DNA of 64,000 nucleotides from NCBI GenBank assembly GCA_019054805.1, contig JAHQIY010000002.1, positions 7,812,001 to 7,876,000 on the forward strand, in the 5' to 3' direction. How positions within the stretch are numbered: the first letter of the stretch is position 1; each line of letters opens with the position of its first letter. The translations under genes were made by a program, and so were the position numbers. Source of the stretch: Brachionus manjavacas (taxonomy: Eukaryota > Rotifera > Eurotatoria > Ploima > Brachionidae). Below the pieces are notes generated by a model. It was not told where the DNA came from, searched no databases, and saw nothing but the letters and a program-made list of their open reading frames with translations. Shown piece after piece: positions 11,187 through 22,656 of the stretch.

Positions 11187-11216
11187 TAAATAATAATAAT
11201 AATAATAATAATAATA
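11187..11216. repeat. (AAT)n microsatellite, tail of the adjacent LINE
   Basis: About ten AAT units. Read on the minus strand it is (ATT)n directly after the 3' part of the LINE fragment at 11217-11920, so it is most simply the element's microsatellite-type 3' tail. Confidence 0.75.
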
Positions 11217-11920
11217 TAAGTTATAACAAGCTAGCAAGCTATGCTTGCGAAGATGGGAAACAGTAAGATCCCATCTATGGTAACTGTAGTATGTACACTT
11301 AATCAGTAAAATTCATTATGTCAGTATATAATTAGTTGAAATGATAATATATAATTAATTAAAAGATGATAATAATGTTTGAAGAGGAAGAAAATTGTCG
11401 TGGCTGTTGGTAATTTGAATCGATGTTGGGAGAAATGGCGACCTCGAGTCCGATGCTCCAGGGTGATAGCGTGTTTTGTGTTTAGAGCACAGTCACTTCC
11501 CCAGCTCTGCCTTCATCACACTGTAGATTGTTATTTGTTAGGTCACCATTCCCTCGTGTCGATTCTACCGAGCCTCAGGACTTATCCATGTTAGGTTTCT
11601 CCTTACGTCTGTACTTATCCAGTCTGTTCTTGTATTTTTAGATGGATTGCACGATCTCTTGGGGTAAGGCGTTCCATGGTATAGTCACTCTAAAAGTGAA
11701 GAATTGCTCTCTCTGTCGGACAAAGCTGTGTTGGTTGGAATTTCTTCGTGTTCTTCCGTTGGCTTTGACAGACGGAGCTATCTGCCAGTTTACAATGTTA
11801 GTGCCTGTTTAACATTTAAAGAATTGAATAAGATCACCTCTAGTCCTCCTGTCCTCGAGGGAGGTCAGATTTAGTTTCACCAGTCTCTCATTGCTGATTT
11901 TATAGATTCAATTACACTAG
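11217..11920 (-). pseudogene. LINE RT C-terminal fragment and 3' UTR
   Basis: From about 11905 downwards the minus strand reads SNERLVKLNLTSLEDRRTRG, DLIQFFKC, a stop, then VNWQIAPSVKANGRTRRNSN, FVRQREQFFTFRVTIPWNAL and PQEIVQSI. These are the last conserved blocks of the LINE RT protein. It carries at least two stops, lacks the catalytic core, and ends in an (ATT)n tail. The LTSLEDRRTRGDLIQ block is nearly the same as in the fragment at 34.2 kb, so the two belong to one family. Confidence 0.8.
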
Positions 11921-11939
11921 AGTACTCAATTTTTAAATT

Positions 11940-13030
11940 TAAATTGAAGTTTTGGAACAAAAGTTCTGATAAAGTCTATTTTTTTAGGTTCCAGATTTCA
12001 CAATGGTGTGCATTTTTTCGAAAAATGCAGATAATTTAATTAACTCCGAAATCTCAAGGATTTTTTTCGACCCTTTTTGATACTTCTTTTGCTCCTTGAT
12101 CAATGTATTTAATAATTTTTGACAATGTTTTTTGCACCAACTCTAAATTTTAAAAATAAAATAATTGATATATTTTTGATTGAAAATTTGTTTATTATTC
12201 TGTAACAAAAATTATATGTTAAGATCCGATAGGGCTTTTTGGACTCACCAGAAAAATTGTCCTTATTTTTTGTAAAATAAATTGAAGATCAAGCTAATTA
12301 ACCATTAAATGTCAAAATCATTTGAATTAAAAAATTCATTTTAAAAATTACACTTTTTTAAATCATATCTTGACGAAAAGACGACTTCCAAGCGCTTGAG
12401 CTTCTTAGAATTGCGAAAAATATAATGAGAAAAATGATGACTTGATGATAATGATTTTGAAGATGAAATGGAATCAACTAATCAACCAAATGCTGAACTT
12501 GATTGAGCTGAATACTCTAATAATGAAGAAACTGAAAAAACTAACATAGTCAGGACTTCAAAAATAGGAACGACATAAAATTTTATCAAGATTGAACATA
12601 TTATAAAAGTAAACATCCTATTTTTTATCTGTTCTCATTATGTGGCAGATGTTATATTCCCAATTGTACCTCTTAAAGCAATGTGGTCAAGAATTTATGA
12701 AGTGAGAATGATTCGGAAGTTTTTGTTAAGAGATAGGAATGGTAAATCGTAAAAGCGTACAGCCTAAAAGTCCAATTACTCCAGTTGCTATAAATTGCTT
12801 ATTAAGTACTGAGCCTGATTCATTTCCACTATCTGAAAGCTCTGCTCAAAATAATTACATTTGGCCATTGTGTAGGGGCGAAGATTTTCAAATCTATTTT
12901 TAAAAATTGTTAAGACTGGGGATTTAGAAAAATAATATTTTTTTAGATAATAAAAATTTTTTCTTTTATCAAAATTTATGTCAAATTTTTGGGTCTCTTT
13001 GGTGTGATCAAACACTGATCAACAAATAAT
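11940..13030. other. Intergenic, possible degraded coding debris, nothing firm
   Basis: The plus strand at 12430-12760 keeps an acidic frame (FEDEMESTNQPNAEL...YSNNEETEKT) and then SRIYEVRMIRKFLLRDRN, interrupted by stops. It lies directly left of a piggyBac-like terminus, so it could be transposase debris, but I cannot match catalytic motifs. Confidence 0.3.
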
Positions 13031-13065
13031 TTAACACTAGAACGCCCGGGGGTTTTTTAAACCCC
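13031..13065 (+). mobile_element. Possible piggyBac-like terminal repeat at a TTAA site
   Basis: TTAA is followed by CACTAGAACGCCCGGGGG and a small inverted repeat (GGGGTTT...AAACCCC). PiggyBac-like elements use TTAA targets and many have ends of the type C(A/C)CTAGAACG. No opposite terminus was found nearby, so only one end is visible. Confidence 0.35.
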
Positions 13066-13394
13066 TTTTTGATTTTAAAATGTCAATAAAAATTTTTCTA
13101 AGAGGAGTTTTGTCAAAATTTTTTTTTCCCTAATTGAAAATGTAAATTTAATTATTATTTTATTTTTGAAAATTAAAGAACAAAAATTCAAAATATTCAC
13201 GTAAAAAATTCCAAAGATGATGATTCACCTCTTTTTAAAAGTTAAAAAGTTAAAAATTGAAAACCCAACTGCATGTCCAAATTGCAATTAGTATAAGTCA
13301 GGTACGAAAGGGCTCAATATATATAGGGGTAGAGTACACAATTAATTTTTTTTAAATGGCTTGTTTAAAATACTAATATTTTGGACATCTATAT

Positions 13395-13560
13395 CGCTTC
13401 GTCGATACGATACGATTCCTGGCTCCTACTGCAAACTCTAGATGAGGACGAACAAAAGATTCGAAAATAAGGTAAACTAATTTAGAGATAAATTTTTGAA
13501 AGTGAATCGTATTCGACTTGCCATTATTGTCGCTCTTGCCGAAATGCTTTAAAGGAAAAG
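13395..13560 (-). pseudogene. Short LINE RT remnant
   Basis: The minus strand reads VYLIFESFVRPHLEFAVGAR, which contains the RPHLEFA landmark of the LINE RT C-terminal region. Flanking sequence is too decayed to extend the match. Confidence 0.5.
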
Positions 13561-14089
13561 CTTATTTGATTTTAGAAGCGAGTGATGCTAAATTTATGTT
13601 GATTTTAATTTTTATTTATTTTTTTTTTTCAGATCACTTCTAATTTGTTTATTTTTTTAATTTTCGAGTTTTTAGTCTACCAAGTTAGCAAAAATTTTTT
13701 TGAAAAATTTGATTAAACTGATATTATTTATCTTTTTAAAAATCAAAAAACAAAATCAAACAAAAAAATTATTTTGAATTTTATTTGGTTTTAAAAAAAT
13801 TCAAGAAAATCTGTTTGATAATTCTCTCAAAAAAGATTGACACTTTGATAGTTTATAATTTCCAATAAAATTTCAATGATCAATTTATCAAAAATTAAAA
13901 GGAGAAAAAAATGAATCAGTTATTATATATATAATTGTTTTAGGATTGTCTTTAAGCATGTTATGATCAGCCAAAGAAGGCATTTTTTGGAGTTTTTATC
14001 TGTAACAAGATTTTTTTTTTTGATATTGTTAATATTTAACTGCTTTCTAAAAAGTCGACATTTACTCTTAAAAGACATTTTTTTGTAAG

Positions 14090-16635
14090 TGTTTCTGGTT
14101 TCATGTTCATCGAACGTTAACTGCTTACAAAACTACAAATGCTAAAAAAACGTTCAATAAAAGCACTTGAAGCAGGTGTGGGGAAAAGCTTTAATGCAAT
14201 TTTACTCAGAAACGGCATCGTAAAGCTATCTTCACACCAAAATGCTTGAGTTGATTTTTGAAGATTAGTTTCATCTCTAATCAAGGCTAAATATCTTTGA
14301 ATATCATGTTTTATCGAATCTTTTCGGTTTTACTTTTTCAACGTCTTCTCTTGTTTCAAATGACTTACATTTCATCAATGATTTCAAAAGCCTGTTTTCA
14401 CTATAACGCGTGTTAGAAGTTGGTTGATTTGTTGGTTCACTTGGTGTAGGATTAGCATTTTCAACATTTTAATCTAAATGTTGAAAATAAGCACATTCGA
14501 TTGCTTATCAGTAAAATCTTCAGCATATGAATACTCGAACCAGATTTCCAGCTTTGAGGTATTTAATAATGCAGACAACAAATAAATCTTTGAAGTTAGC
14601 TAAAAATTGAATCTACTTTTCAGCTCTTTTTTTAATTCTTTAACAATCTTTTTTCTCTTTTCATTTTCGCTTGAATCATCTAATGAACCATTAATTAACA
14701 CTATCAGGCTTGGTATGACATCTCCAATATGTCAGTCAGTTCTCTGTGACATTAACGAAACTGAATACAGCGGGTGTAAGACTTTTAAGTAACTAAGTAT
14801 CTTTTTTACTAACTGGACATGGATTATCTGGACTAAAAGCATCTTTTTCATATGCTTTATAAAAGGACTCTAACGTCAAATAACTGGATGACCATCGAGT
14901 ACCATTTTCACACCTCAACTTTGCTTTTTTTTGTATAAAGTCAAAAAACAAAACGTTTGATCTTCTGATATTAGATACGAATCTTGATAATTTAACTAAT
15001 AATTTGCTAAAACTCTTACAATTTACTATTGCAGATCTTCCTAGCAGATTTAATTTATGTGCCATGCATGAATACCTTGGGACTGAATTTGTTTCAAGTT
15101 GAATAGATAAAATATTTATTGAATTATCAGTCATATTTTCATCATTCTTATCGTCCTCATCATCATCATTATCATCGTTTTCTTGAACTTATTCCGGATC
15201 ATTTTGATCGTCTTCAAAATCATTATTCCAACCATCCCAATCTTCAATTGTGTCCGTTATTACTAGAATTTCTTTATCCACATTTTCTAAATTATATCTG
15301 AAAAAATCATTCAGTTGTTCTCGATTCTCTGTTTCATCTTCACTTAATTCGTTTGTATTGTTTTTTCGAATGAAAAAAGATTCACTTTCGGTTAGAATAT
15401 ACTCATCAAAAAGATAATTTTGATTCTGCTTAAAAAGTCTAACAAAGGACGAACCTTCGTCACAAACAACACCATATTTTTCTCTTATCAAATTCGTCCT
15501 TGTTTATTATTTGTTCAATGCAATCTTTTATCGATTCAGCATTTGAAGAGCCATTTGTAGGTACCATGCCAATCACTCGAATTTCTTTGCGAAAATCCTT
15601 AAAAATTACAGATACTGCTAAAGCAAGATAATTCTGATTAGATAAATTTGACCAAAGATCGACGATTAAACACATTGATTGATCGTCTTTTAATTTTTGA
15701 TTTAAAAGATTTGTTAAATTATCCGAAACTTAAGGCAATATTTCCTCATAGAAGTCTTTCGACTTGGTAAATTAAAAACTAGTAATTTTCGTAAAAATGG
15801 ATTCTCGAGTTCATTCACTGCTGAGTTTGAAGATAAAAAATATTTAATTAAAAAAATCAAAATTTTATCTAATTTCTATTTATCACTGACTCTATTTTTG
15901 AATGCCAGATACGAATCAATCCAATTTTTAAGATTTAGATGTTCGTCCTAGTGCTTTTTTAAATTTGACGACTCACTTAATTTTGCTTTTAATTTTTTGA
16001 GCATTGTAAGCAAGTAAAAACAATACTTTCTTTTGGTTCGATTTGAAATGTCGTTGTGAAAATCAAAAAAATTCAAAACAGGTGAGTCGTATTTGATTTC
16101 ATTTTCAACTTTTACTTTTTTCTTTTCGAATATTTTTTTTAGACCTTTTTCTATGATCTGATTGATCTTTACTGTATCTTAAAATTTAAAACAATTAAAA
16201 AAGTTATTTAAATTTTAGATTTTAAACTTATTCTCTGTTATTAGAAAATAAACTAATTGCTAACCGTTTAATTTTTAGCGCTATATTGAAATTTAAATTA
16301 AAATACACTACTTATTTTTTTTTCAAATTTCAAAAAAATGGAAAATTAAAATTTCGATTAAAAACCTCAACTACAATGTCTATTCAAATTATAAGAAATA
16401 ACCAAATAAAAATAAAATTTTAAATTACTTTGGGATGTAGTTTGGAGAGAAGTTATTGGCTAGTTAATCAAGTTAGCTTCATTTGATTGACTAAATTGGC
16501 TAACATTACTTGATTGTGAATTTTGACTTGATTGACTTGACACATTTTCAATATTTCTTGCAGAAGATCTGGTTTTCATCCCATTATTCAAATGTGAATT
16601 TACACTTTTTCTTCAGGTGTTTTGTTTCGGTGGCA
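14090..16635 (-). pseudogene. hAT-superfamily transposase, degraded
   Basis: Read on the minus strand from 16635: MPPKQNT, a stop, then an S/Q/N-rich leader, a BED-finger-like region (KYCFYLLTMLKKLKAKLSES), then SMCLIVDLWSNLSNQNYLAL and IRVIGMVPTNGS (15675-15460), GVVCDEGSSFVRLFKQ followed by a long acidic insert (15491-15189), and CMAHKLNLLGRS with RCENGTRWSSSYLTLESFYK (15134-14793). Near 14250-14110 it ends AFWCEDSFTMPFLSKIALK and PTPASSAFIERFFS, the hAT dimerisation motif. Order and spacing match hAT transposases (about 650-700 residues). At least five stops or frame changes break it. Terminal repeats were not identified with confidence. CACTAGGGTCTCAATATGG on the minus strand near 16856 is a possible 5' end. 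Confidence 0.88.
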
Positions 16636-16889
16636 TTTTTTTTTTAATTTTCAAAAATTCAAATAAATAAATTGGATATTTTATATTAGATTATTTTTTT
16701 TGCTTATGGTTTTGTAATTTAAAAATAAAAAAATTCAAAAATTTTAAAGAAGCAAAATAAAATTTACTTTTTTTTTTTTTAATTCTTTGCTAAAACTCGA
16801 AAAATACTCGAACTTGAGCTATTTGTACTCGTTTTAGCTACCATATTGAGACCCTAGTGTCTTACTTTAAAGGGTAAAACCTGTCGTAG

Positions 16890-16915
16890 ATTATTATTAT
16901 TATTATTATTATTTA
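16890..16915. repeat. (TTA)n microsatellite
   Basis: About eight TTA units following GTCGTAGA. It could be the tail of a fully decayed LINE, as with the tracts at 11.2 kb and 43.5 kb, but no RT sequence remains next to it. Confidence 0.6.
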
Positions 16916-17958
16916 ATAACTGCAAAGACAAGGCTGGTAGATTGATAAAATAAATAGTCAAAACATGATAGAAAAAGTTATTTAATTGTTAAAAAAAAAT
17001 TATTGATTAAGATATGGCGGAAAAACATTTAATTTTACTTATTTGTATTTTTTTTAATTTTCAACTATATTATTCTAGCAGTAACTAAGACTATTTTTTT
17101 TAAATTAATATTTTTCATCGATCAATAAATTGACTTGAACCTTAAAAAAATAAAAATCAAAATTATCTAAAGATTCTACTGAAAATTTTGTTCAAAATAT
17201 AGTTATTAAATTAATTATGTATTATTTTAAAAAGAAATTTTCACATATTTTAATTTTGAAAGTGAAATTTTATACTGAGATTTTTAAGAAATTTAAAAAA
17301 TCAACATTTTGTCAATCAAATTTGTATCTTTATAATCTATAATTTTAATGAAAATTTAAAATTCAGGATTAATGATTCAACGATTTTAATTAAATTTTAA
17401 GCTAACGAGTCAAATTAAATATTAGTTCTTAATTTTAATGAGTTTCCAATTTTAGTAATTTTTTTTAAATTCTAATAATCTGAAACCACCTGAATTAAAA
17501 AAAGCTCTGGGTAGTATAAATTTTTGTTATGATATATCAAATTTCAATTTATTTTATGTGAAATAAAAATATTTACATGGCCTTGATTTGATTAAAATGT
17601 GAGATCAGATTTTTTATCTTCTAAAAAAATTTAAATTGTCAGGTTTTAGGATATTTGGTTTCAAAAATTATTAAAAAATTTGATCTACAAAAAGTAATAA
17701 AAATAAAATATGACATCAACATTCAAAATTTGAACCAATTTTTTTAATCAAAATGTAAATAAAAAATATACTGGCAAAAAAAAACAAAAATTTAAATAAG
17801 TTGAATATGAGACTAGTTAATAAATAACATTTTTGAATGAATGTATAGGCTTTGAATCAAAATTAAATAAAAAATGAAAAAAAATTCCATAATTAAAAAA
17901 AGTTTCAAAATTTTTATTAAAAAATAATTTAACTGAGATATATTTAACTAGTGTACAG
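16916..17958. other. Intergenic, upstream of SURF1, nothing recognised
   Basis: About 1 kb of extremely AT-rich DNA. The SURF1 promoter should lie at the right end, but no TATA or initiator can be picked out from the background. Confidence 0.6.
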
Positions 17959-18786
17959 ATGATAAGGTTAAAGAATTTATTACCAAGCAAGCAAATCAGA
18001 AAACTAAGCAGTTCAAGCAAATCAAGCAGATCCAATTTAAATCATAAGAACCCCAAATCGGATCAGAAAAATGAAGAATCGAAGGGAAATTTTGCATCAT
18101 TTCTATTTTTTACAATCCCTTCAAGTTTTTTTGCCTTGGGTGTTTGGCAAATAAAAAGAAGAAACGAAAAGCTCAGTTTAATTAAGTCTTTAGAGGAACG
18201 TATGAGCATGGAACCAAGTAGTCTGCCCATGAATATACAAGATTTGGATACTTTTATACTCGAAAATCAATACAAACCTTTTAGAGTCAAAGGATACTTT
18301 TTGAATTCTAAAGAAATCTTGCTTACCACACGTTTTGATGTTACGTCCAAGTCCAATTTACCTGGTGGTTATGTGATTACACCATTTGTTTTAAGTGAAG
18401 ACACGAATAAAATAATTTTAATTAATCGAGGTTTTGTTCCTTTTATGAGTTTTTCCGAATCTGCTCGTTCAAAATTCCATGTTGATGAACAAGTTGAACT
18501 AGCCGGGTTTCTAAGAGCTGATGAACCCAAATGTCAACTATCGCATATAAATAAACCTCCAAACGAATGGCATATTAGAGATTTGAAAGAAATGTCTCAA
18601 CAATTGGGCACTGAACCGATTTTCTTGGACCAAGTAAAACCATTTGGTCTTCCATCAGAACCAATACCAACTCAAACTCAAGTAGATCTCAAAAATGACC
18701 ATTTAAGCTATATTTTCACATGGTTTGGTCTTTCGTTCACCACTTTTTTTATTTGGCTAAAGTATTTTGCCAAAATATTACCTTGA
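17959..18786 (+). CDS. SURF1: SURF1-like cytochrome c oxidase assembly protein
   Basis: SURF1 is an inner mitochondrial membrane protein needed for early assembly of complex IV around COX1. The 275-residue single-exon frame starts with a basic, S/K/R-rich leader typical of a mitochondrial presequence (RLKNLLPSKQIRKL, then SSSSKSSRS). The first membrane segment is around residues 45-62, followed by the family signature LGVWQIKRRNEKLSLI. Further SURF1 landmarks are GGYVITPFVL (about 131-140), IILINRGFVPF (153-163) and, at the C-terminus, NDHLSYIFTWFGLSFTTFFI, which holds the second membrane segment. Length is close to the animal norm of about 300. It is intact, has no nearby operon partner and is flanked by AT-rich intergenic DNA. 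The start methionine is the first in the frame. Confidence 0.96.
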   Translation: MIRLKNLLPSKQIRKLSSSSKSSRSNLNHKNPKSDQKNEESKGNFASFLFFTIPSSFFALGVWQIKRRNEKLSLIKSLEERMSMEPSSLPMNIQDLDTFILENQYKPFRVKGYFLNSKEILLTTRFDVTSKSNLPGGYVITPFVLSEDTNKIILINRGFVPFMSFSESARSKFHVDEQVELAGFLRADEPKCQLSHINKPPNEWHIRDLKEMSQQLGTEPIFLDQVKPFGLPSEPIPTQTQVDLKNDHLSYIFTWFGLSFTTFFIWLKYFAKILP

Positions 18787-19544
18787 AAATGATTTTTAAA
18801 GTGTTTGCTTTAAATATTTGGTAAATATTGATCAAAAAAAATTGACTAGGAATTAAATTTATATTTATTAAATACTAAACAAATAAAATAATCGAAGCTA
18901 ATTAGACGTAATTATTTTTATCTTAAGTTAAAATTAAGCTTTTTTTCAAGAATTATCTTAAATAAATATTTGTAATACTTAAATCGTAGCTTGCATGTTA
19001 TTAAGTTTTTAAAAATAAAACAAAAATAATTTCTTGTCCTTAATTCAATCTAAAAAAAGTGTATTTCATTATTTGTTCAATCTTTATTCAATAAGCAGTG
19101 ATTATTATTTTTAAATGTATATATGCATTTAATAATCCTCGAATGCTTAGTGTCTACAAAATTTGAAATATGTAATTAAAATGGATATAATCATCTGCTG
19201 CTTTTTAGATAATAAAAAGACAAATTTTAAAGTTTTAGCCAGAATTTGGATATTTATTATGAATTGATGGGAAAAATATTTAAAAATGGAGTTAAAATAG
19301 TTTCGAAATTTGATTTTAGAAATTTGAAAATAAAGAAATATTTTATAAAAAAATAATATTCAAAGCTTTTTCTTGGCCATGAATTTTAATCAATTAACAT
19401 GATGAATTCATATGCTAAAATGAATAAACTTTTTGTCAATTCCTGTAAAAAACAAAACACTTCAAATTTTTTATTAGAGAATTAAAAAGGTGATTTTTAA
19501 ATTTTTTATTTTTTCATTTGTTTTTGTACAACTCATAAATTATA
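18787..19544. other. 3' flank of SURF1, no gene recognised
   Basis: AT-rich with several AATAAA-like strings shortly after the SURF1 stop, compatible with poly(A) signals. No frame or repeat end. Confidence 0.6.
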
Positions 19545-19923
19545 CAGTGCTGATTTGATACTAGTGTTCTTAGTAATATTACGTAAATTTTCGTAAAATC
19601 AAATATTTAAGAAAGTTAAATTTACGAAAAATTTGAAAAAAATTGTGTAAAAACAAAAATGCGATTTTTAGCCGATCTTTACCTTTTTTCAGAAAATTCA
19701 AAATTCGCTTTTTGTGTAAATTTACGTAAAAATCTGTAATTTTTTCTCAATTAATTTTTTAATTTGTTGAATTTTCTGAAAAAAGGTAAAGATCGGCTAA
19801 AAATCGCATTTTTGTTTTTACACAATTTTTTTCAAATTTTTCGTAAATTTAACTTTCTTAAATATTTGATTTTACGAAAATTTACGTAATATTACTAAGA
19901 ACACTAGTATCAAATCAGCATTG
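19545..19923. mobile_element. Fold-back MITE (Tc1/mariner-type ends, TA target)
   Basis: The element starts CAGTGCTGATTTGATACTAG after TA and ends with CTAGTATCAAATCAGCATTG before TA. Two arms of about 157 bp (19545-19702 and 19767-19923) are almost perfectly inverted. They differ mainly at the seventh base from each end and are separated by about 64 bp. TA duplication and CAGTG ends point to mobilisation by a Tc1/mariner-type transposase. Near identity of the arms suggests recent origin or gene conversion between arms. Confidence 0.9.
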
Positions 19924-20879
19924 TATAATTTTAAAAATTTTTACTTAGCATTTTTAAAGAATGCAGGCTGGAATGAGGGTCTTTTTCTATTCGGATAAGC
20001 CTTGGAGTTTCTCTCCTAAATTATTCTATAAAAACAAAATAAAAAATTAACACACAAAATTAAAAATAAATTTTGACTAATTTTACTAGCACCGCTAATT
20101 AGTTCAATTTAAAGCACTTACTAAAAAATAAGTATTTTCAAGAAAAGCTATTATCAAATCAGTATATGTCTTTATTTAATGGCTAAATCAGCTAGAAAAG
20201 CTAATTTAATAATTAAATCAATAATAATGATTATTATTATTGCAGTTTTATATTATTTTCGAAAGAAAACAAGATTTTAAAAGCTTATTTTAAAATTTAT
20301 TATTTGGCAAAAGGTTCTAAATTTTTTCCCAACAAGTTTAGTTTGTAAGGTAGTTTCTTCTTTATCACTTTTACATGGAATCCGAAACATTAGTCTTTTA
20401 GTGAAGTATTAAATGTTTTTCAGTATAAACTATTGAAGCTTTTGAATGTAATAGGTGATAGCTCAATTTTTAAGAATTTTTTTTGAATGTAAATTTCAAG
20501 ATCATAAGCGATCTAAAATCAGTTAATTAAATAATAAACTAAAATCGTTTTCTTTTTAATAAAAAAATATTGTAAATTAAAAAATTTTAACTCAAATTTG
20601 GTTTAGCTTTTTTTCTATTTTAGTAGAGGATCAAATTTGAAAAGCTTTGAGCGTCAATCAGAACTGGTATTTGTAGTCAAATTAGAATATTGAATAGATT
20701 AGACTCTTAATAAGAATAATAAAAATAATATGCTTGGCACATGAAATCATAATAGCTTGTTGAAATTCGTTTTATCAATTTTGTTTTTAAATTCATTTCC
20801 ATTTTTTTAGACTTAAATATCTTTATCTAATTGATTCCAAGAATTTAAAACTCTTTTGCTGAAAAAATTACACCTTTGC
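19924..20879. other. Intergenic, no gene recognised
   Basis: AT-rich, no supported frame. A short ATT tract lies at about 20228-20242. Confidence 0.6.
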
Positions 20880-21465
20880 TAGTAGAAGTATTAGTAAGAC
20901 CGCGAAGCGAGATAACTCGCAGGGACGCCCCTCAAAGCGGTCGTCTCAGTTGGTGCTGGTCGTATTTGATTTTAAAGGAGTCTACCGTCTCAGTTGCGAC
21001 TACTTCGTCTGGTAGTCCGTTCCATACATTTGCTGCTCACAATTTTTTACCATTTGCTTATACACTTTCTGGGTTATTCTTGAACACTTAGGAAGTACGA
21101 CAGGCAATTTTTTATAGTCCTTTAACAATTTTAAACATTTCAATCAGATCTCCTCTTATTATTCTTGTTTCTAAAGTAGTCAAGTTCAGTGCAGCCAACC
21201 TATCATTGAAATTCAGTTTTTTTAAGTCTGGAACCAGTTTGGTAGTTTTCCTTTGAACTGACTCTAAGACTTTTATATCTTTCTTAATATGTGGGCTTTA
21301 TACTCCAAATGAGGCCTAACAAAAGCTTTAAATAGTCTTGTAACTGTTTCCTTATTTTAATTGTTCGTTTTATTGAGCCCAAAACACAATTAGCTCTATT
21401 AGCAGATGTTTTTACTTGGAAGGACCGTTCTTGAATATTTTTACTTTTTTTTTTGATTTCAATCA
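20880..21465 (-). pseudogene. LINE RT C-terminal fragment
   Basis: The minus strand from 21465 reads FQVKTSANRANCVLGSIKRT. After a damaged stretch it gives ESVQRKTTKLVPDLKKLNF, LAALNLTTLETRIIRGDLIE and MFKIVKG, and then NVWNGLPDEVVATETVDSFK near the C-terminus. Several stops and frame changes are present. It is another copy of the RT tail that also survives at 11.2, 34.2 and 42.9 kb. Confidence 0.8.
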
Positions 21466-22656
21466 CTTCGATGAAGCAATTAAAATTTTAATTTTTTTTT
21501 TGTCACTAAAGTGTTTTCCGAAATAAAAATATTAAAATATTAAAGTTTAAAAAAAATGTCACTGATTTTTAAAATACGGAGAAAGCATTTTGTTTTTATT
21601 AACATTGAAACAGGAAAATAAATTTACTGATTATAAAAGTTGGTTTTTTATTTGACTTTTAATTTAAAAAAAAACAAATATTTGAACTGCAATTTTTTGT
21701 CAGCTTTTTACATAATAATAGCTTAAAAATGATGCAACTCCAAAGTCTAAACCGAACCAAAGGTTTTTTAAAAATTAAGACAAGATTAGACGAATTAAAT
21801 TCGAATCAAAATTTACAGGTTGGATTATCTATATTCAAATAATTTGAAGCAACTAAATATTTAGTTAGGATTTAAAAAATTTAAATTTTGAATAGAATAA
21901 TGAATTTTTCGTTTTTTTTTTTGCTATCGCTTCATGAAAACATGAAAAAAATGAAGATTAAACTGGATTTTTGAAATTTTTGCTCGCAATAAACATTTCT
22001 AAGATTATGAGAAAAATTTCACTAATTTTAAATTCTAAAATTCTAAAATATTTTCATAATTATTAAAAAAATGAATTTTAAAAAAATGCGATTTTAATTT
22101 CTACTAGACAATAATCTAATCTTAACTGAAAAAACAAGCTTTAAATTATCTTATCCAAAGTCTCCATGGAAACAAAATCACTCCTACCTTTATCTAGATT
22201 CACAAAGTCCAATTTAAGCTCATAAAAATTAATTAAGCCCTTATCCTTGACGACAACAACAACGCAATCTCTAAACCCTTGATTGAAAAAAGAAAAATTT
22301 GCATAATTTCAAAAATTTAAATTTTAAAAGTTAGCTCATGAATAAAACATAAAGACAACGAAGCCGGGCACCCCTCACTCGAAGCCCTTTTTTATTCTCC
22401 TTTGTTGTTTTGTTTCAAATTCATCCAAAATTTACTCACACCACATTCAATACTTACAACCATAAAATTTTATTATATATCAATAAAAAAAAAATTTAAA
22501 ACGATTAAAATAAATATTTATAAAATGATAAAAAAAAATATTTATAAAAAAATCTCGATAATTCTCCTCTCTTTATTATTAATTCAAAATTTTGAAAAAA
22601 TAAATTGGAATTTGTTGTTGAGCAATTATTGACTGTGTTTGTTTAACATTGTGCTC
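21466..22656. other. Intergenic and 3' flank of the Fox gene
   Basis: AT-rich. The 76-codon plus-strand frame at 22402-22632 is K/I-rich, has no domain and overlaps the likely 3' UTR of the minus-strand Fox gene, so it is not called. Confidence 0.6.

Noticed and set aside
15119-15301. Histidine-rich plus-strand frame
   Set aside because: Antisense of the acidic insert of the hAT transposase remnant.
22402-22632. 76-codon K/I-rich frame
   Set aside because: Composition equals local AT-rich background, and it lies in the likely 3' UTR of the Fox gene.
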